Part shown: positions 23,547-24,694 of the stretch, piece after piece
How the letters are laid out: each line of letters starts with the position of its first letter
How positions within the stretch are numbered: the stretch's first letter is position 1
From: a bacterium UBP6_UBA1209
Lineage (GTDB): Bacteria; UBP6; UBA1177
Direction of reading: 5' to 3'
Assembly (NCBI GenBank): GCA_002309575.1
Contig: DBXP01000027.1
Span: 1-24,694, forward strand
DNA length: 24,694 nt
Position numbers and translations under genes: made by a program
Notes under the pieces: model-generated
The model's input: only the letters and a program-made list of their open reading frames with translations
Databases searched by the model: none
Told to the model about the DNA's origin: nothing

Positions 23547-23579
23547 ACAAGATCTTCATTACTGCCACACACAATGACA

Positions 23580-23627
23580 TTTTTATAGTCTTGTTCAATC
23601 CCCGTCAGTCAAATCAATTACTTGCGG
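23580..23627. repeat. Copy B of the ~48-bp dispersed repeat
   Basis: This copy matches 21423-21471. Its right part (23595-23627) encodes the last residues, PQVIDLTDGD, of the small membrane-anchored protein. Its left part lies in the 48-bp gap between that stop and the convergent ATPase stop. The match continues across the stop codon, so conservation is not only at protein level. Confidence 0.6.
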
Positions 23628-24161
23628 TCTGTTCAGTCTTTCTTCAATGAAATTCTTGATGTAAAGCAGATCTTCCTTGCCTCCTTTCAAATAGAGAGCC
23701 ATCTCTTTTTTTGTTCCGCTTTTTGAGACTTCATTGAAATTTACTTGCAACATTTCTTCCAATAAAACCTTTGTCATCTTTATGAAATTTATATCTTGTA
23801 TTTCGATTTCCAACGCGTTTTCAGTCACTATTCCTATGCGGTTTTGGAAAAGTAAAACATTACCCCACACAACGCCTGGACCTCCTAAGGCAACAGATTT
23901 TGCTGATAGCTCATCATTATATCCAAGAGCAACTTTGCAATATTCAAGGATTTTCAATGGTTTTTCTTTTGCCTGAAGTTCTTTGGTTTTCTTATTCTGT
24001 GTTTTACGTGACCAAATTTCAAGCACAATAAAAGCTATAAAAACAATCGTGTAGCCAATCACCCGAAATGTAAGATCCGATGTTGACTGTATTCCAGGTT
24101 CAGCTTTTCCTAAAATGCTGGAACAAAAAAGAAAAACTGTTGAAAATATTACATATTTCAT
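23595..24161 (-). CDS. Membrane-anchored protein of unknown function, possible PH-like domain
   Basis: The protein has 188 residues. Its ATG overlaps the stop of the upstream ATPase gene by 4 bp (ATGA), so translation is probably coupled. The N-terminus is a signal-like hydrophobic stretch (KYVIFSTVFLFCSSILGKA), followed by a second segment (VIGYTIVFIAFIVLEIW) and a basic KTQNKKTKE. The soluble part from about 75 has short strand-like units (VLLFQNRIGIVTENALEIEIQ) followed by helical segments. This loosely resembles a bacterial PH-like domain, but I am not confident. Its 3' end forms part of the dispersed repeat shared with 21423-21471. Function unknown. Confidence 0.65.
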   Translation of the reverse strand: MKYVIFSTVFLFCSSILGKAEPGIQSTSDLTFRVIGYTIVFIAFIVLEIWSRKTQNKKTKELQAKEKPLKILEYCKVALGYNDELSAKSVALGGPGVVWGNVLLFQNRIGIVTENALEIEIQDINFIKMTKVLLEEMLQVNFNEVSKSGTKKEMALYLKGGKEDLLYIKNFIEERLNRPQVIDLTDGD

Positions 24162-24694
24162 TTCACAATCTTATCCATATTCCACAGCAGATAGAGCGGC
24201 AGACTGATTGCTGCAGTTCCCTCACAGTCTGCTACGGCAAGGTTTTTGAGCGAAAGTTTGTAGCCGGTTTTTGGTTTGAATTTCTTGCAGAACTGCTTGA
24301 AACTCTTTGCCTGGGTATTTGCCGCGGCTTTCACTTCAACAGGGAATATTTCGCCCTCTTCCTCAAAGAGAAAATCGAGTTCCGCGCTGTTTCCTGACCG
24401 CCAGAAATAGGGGTTTTTCCGCAGTGTCACAAGTTCGTTCAGGACATAATTTTCAGCAATCGCACCTTTAAATATTTTCAGGTTGTCGCCATCTCCCAGA
24501 ATATCTTTGTAGCTTAAGCCGAGTCTGCAGCAAAGCAGGCCGGTATCAGCCATGTAGACTTTGAAATATGTCGCATCTGCGTTCGCTGAAAGAGGAATTT
24601 CCGCATTCTGGACAAGCTCCACAAGATGAACAAGCCCTGCGTTTTTGAGCCACTGCAATGCCGTTTCAAGCTCGTGGGCGCGTTTTCCCTCCTT
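24158..24694 (-). CDS. DUF4143 family ATPase, C-terminal part (5' end outside window)
   Basis: The frame stays open to the window end, where it reads KEGKRAHELETALQWLKNAGLVH, so the ATPase half is cut off and about 178 residues are seen. The visible part has the typical DUF4143 pattern: LQWLKNAGLV, IPLSA, FKVYMADTGLL, FKGAIAENYVLNEL, PYFWRSGNSAELDFL, EIFPVEVKAA. The last two motifs give a D...ExK arrangement like that of PD-(D/E)XK folds. It belongs to the same broad family as the protein encoded at 22401-23546 but differs in sequence, so they are not a recent duplication. Its stop overlaps the start of the small membrane-anchored protein, implying a two-gene operon. Confidence 0.87.
   Translation of the reverse strand, partial: KEGKRAHELETALQWLKNAGLVHLVELVQNAEIPLSANADATYFKVYMADTGLLCCRLGLSYKDILGDGDNLKIFKGAIAENYVLNELVTLRKNPYFWRSGNSAELDFLFEEEGEIFPVEVKAAANTQAKSFKQFCKKFKPKTGYKLSLKNLAVADCEGTAAISLPLYLLWNMDKIVK

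Overview
The window looks like part of the chromosome of a Gram-negative bacterium that exports many proteins to its surface. Three genes have lipobox signal peptides followed by Asp/Glu-rich linkers. Two are very large secreted proteases carrying calcium-binding or cysteine-rich repeat domains. There is also a long PlsB-type acyltransferase and a multidomain cyclase-ATPase-TPR signalling protein. Together these traits recall Myxococcota and related former Deltaproteobacteria. No rRNA or universal marker gene is present, so the placement is an inference.

Layout. 1-5516 (+): the end of an unrecognised gene (1-690), then a 1601-residue secreted papain-type cysteine protease (711-5516) with EF-hand-like inserts, thrombospondin type 3 repeats and a beta-propeller C-terminus. 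5517-5838 is a gene-free stretch with hairpins. 5839-10248 (-): a small cysteine-rich lipoprotein with a poly-G tract in a candidate promoter, then PlsB glycerol-3-phosphate acyltransferase, preceded in its transcript by an FG-GAP propeller lipoprotein. 10328-11425 (+): ribD, isolated from other riboflavin genes. 11432-17590 (-): a compact unit read from a good sigma70-type promoter, encoding a small metallophosphoesterase, a kelch lipoprotein, and a two-headed class III cyclase fused to a P-loop ATPase and TPRs. 17688-21373 (+): a secreted subtilisin-like protease with a cysteine-rich tail, then an NAD(P)-dependent epimerase/reductase.

21374-24694 is clearly more AT-rich and looks like accessory DNA. 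It holds two small membrane proteins, one complete and one partial AAA_14/DUF4143 ATPase, a small membrane-anchored protein overlapping the partial ATPase, and two copies of a ~48 bp sequence 2.2 kb apart.

The most notable points are: (1) the phosphoesterase / kelch lipoprotein / soluble-adenylyl-cyclase-like operon, which could be a cyclic-nucleotide signalling module; (2) the papain protease whose active-site His and Asn are separated by a calcium-binding-type repeat insert; (3) a G9 homopolymer sitting in a 17 bp spacer between candidate -35 and -10 boxes of a lipoprotein gene, the arrangement used for promoter phase variation; and (4) a subtilase whose apparent C-terminal sorting signal stops at the Gly-Cys motif with RRR encoded just past the stop codon.
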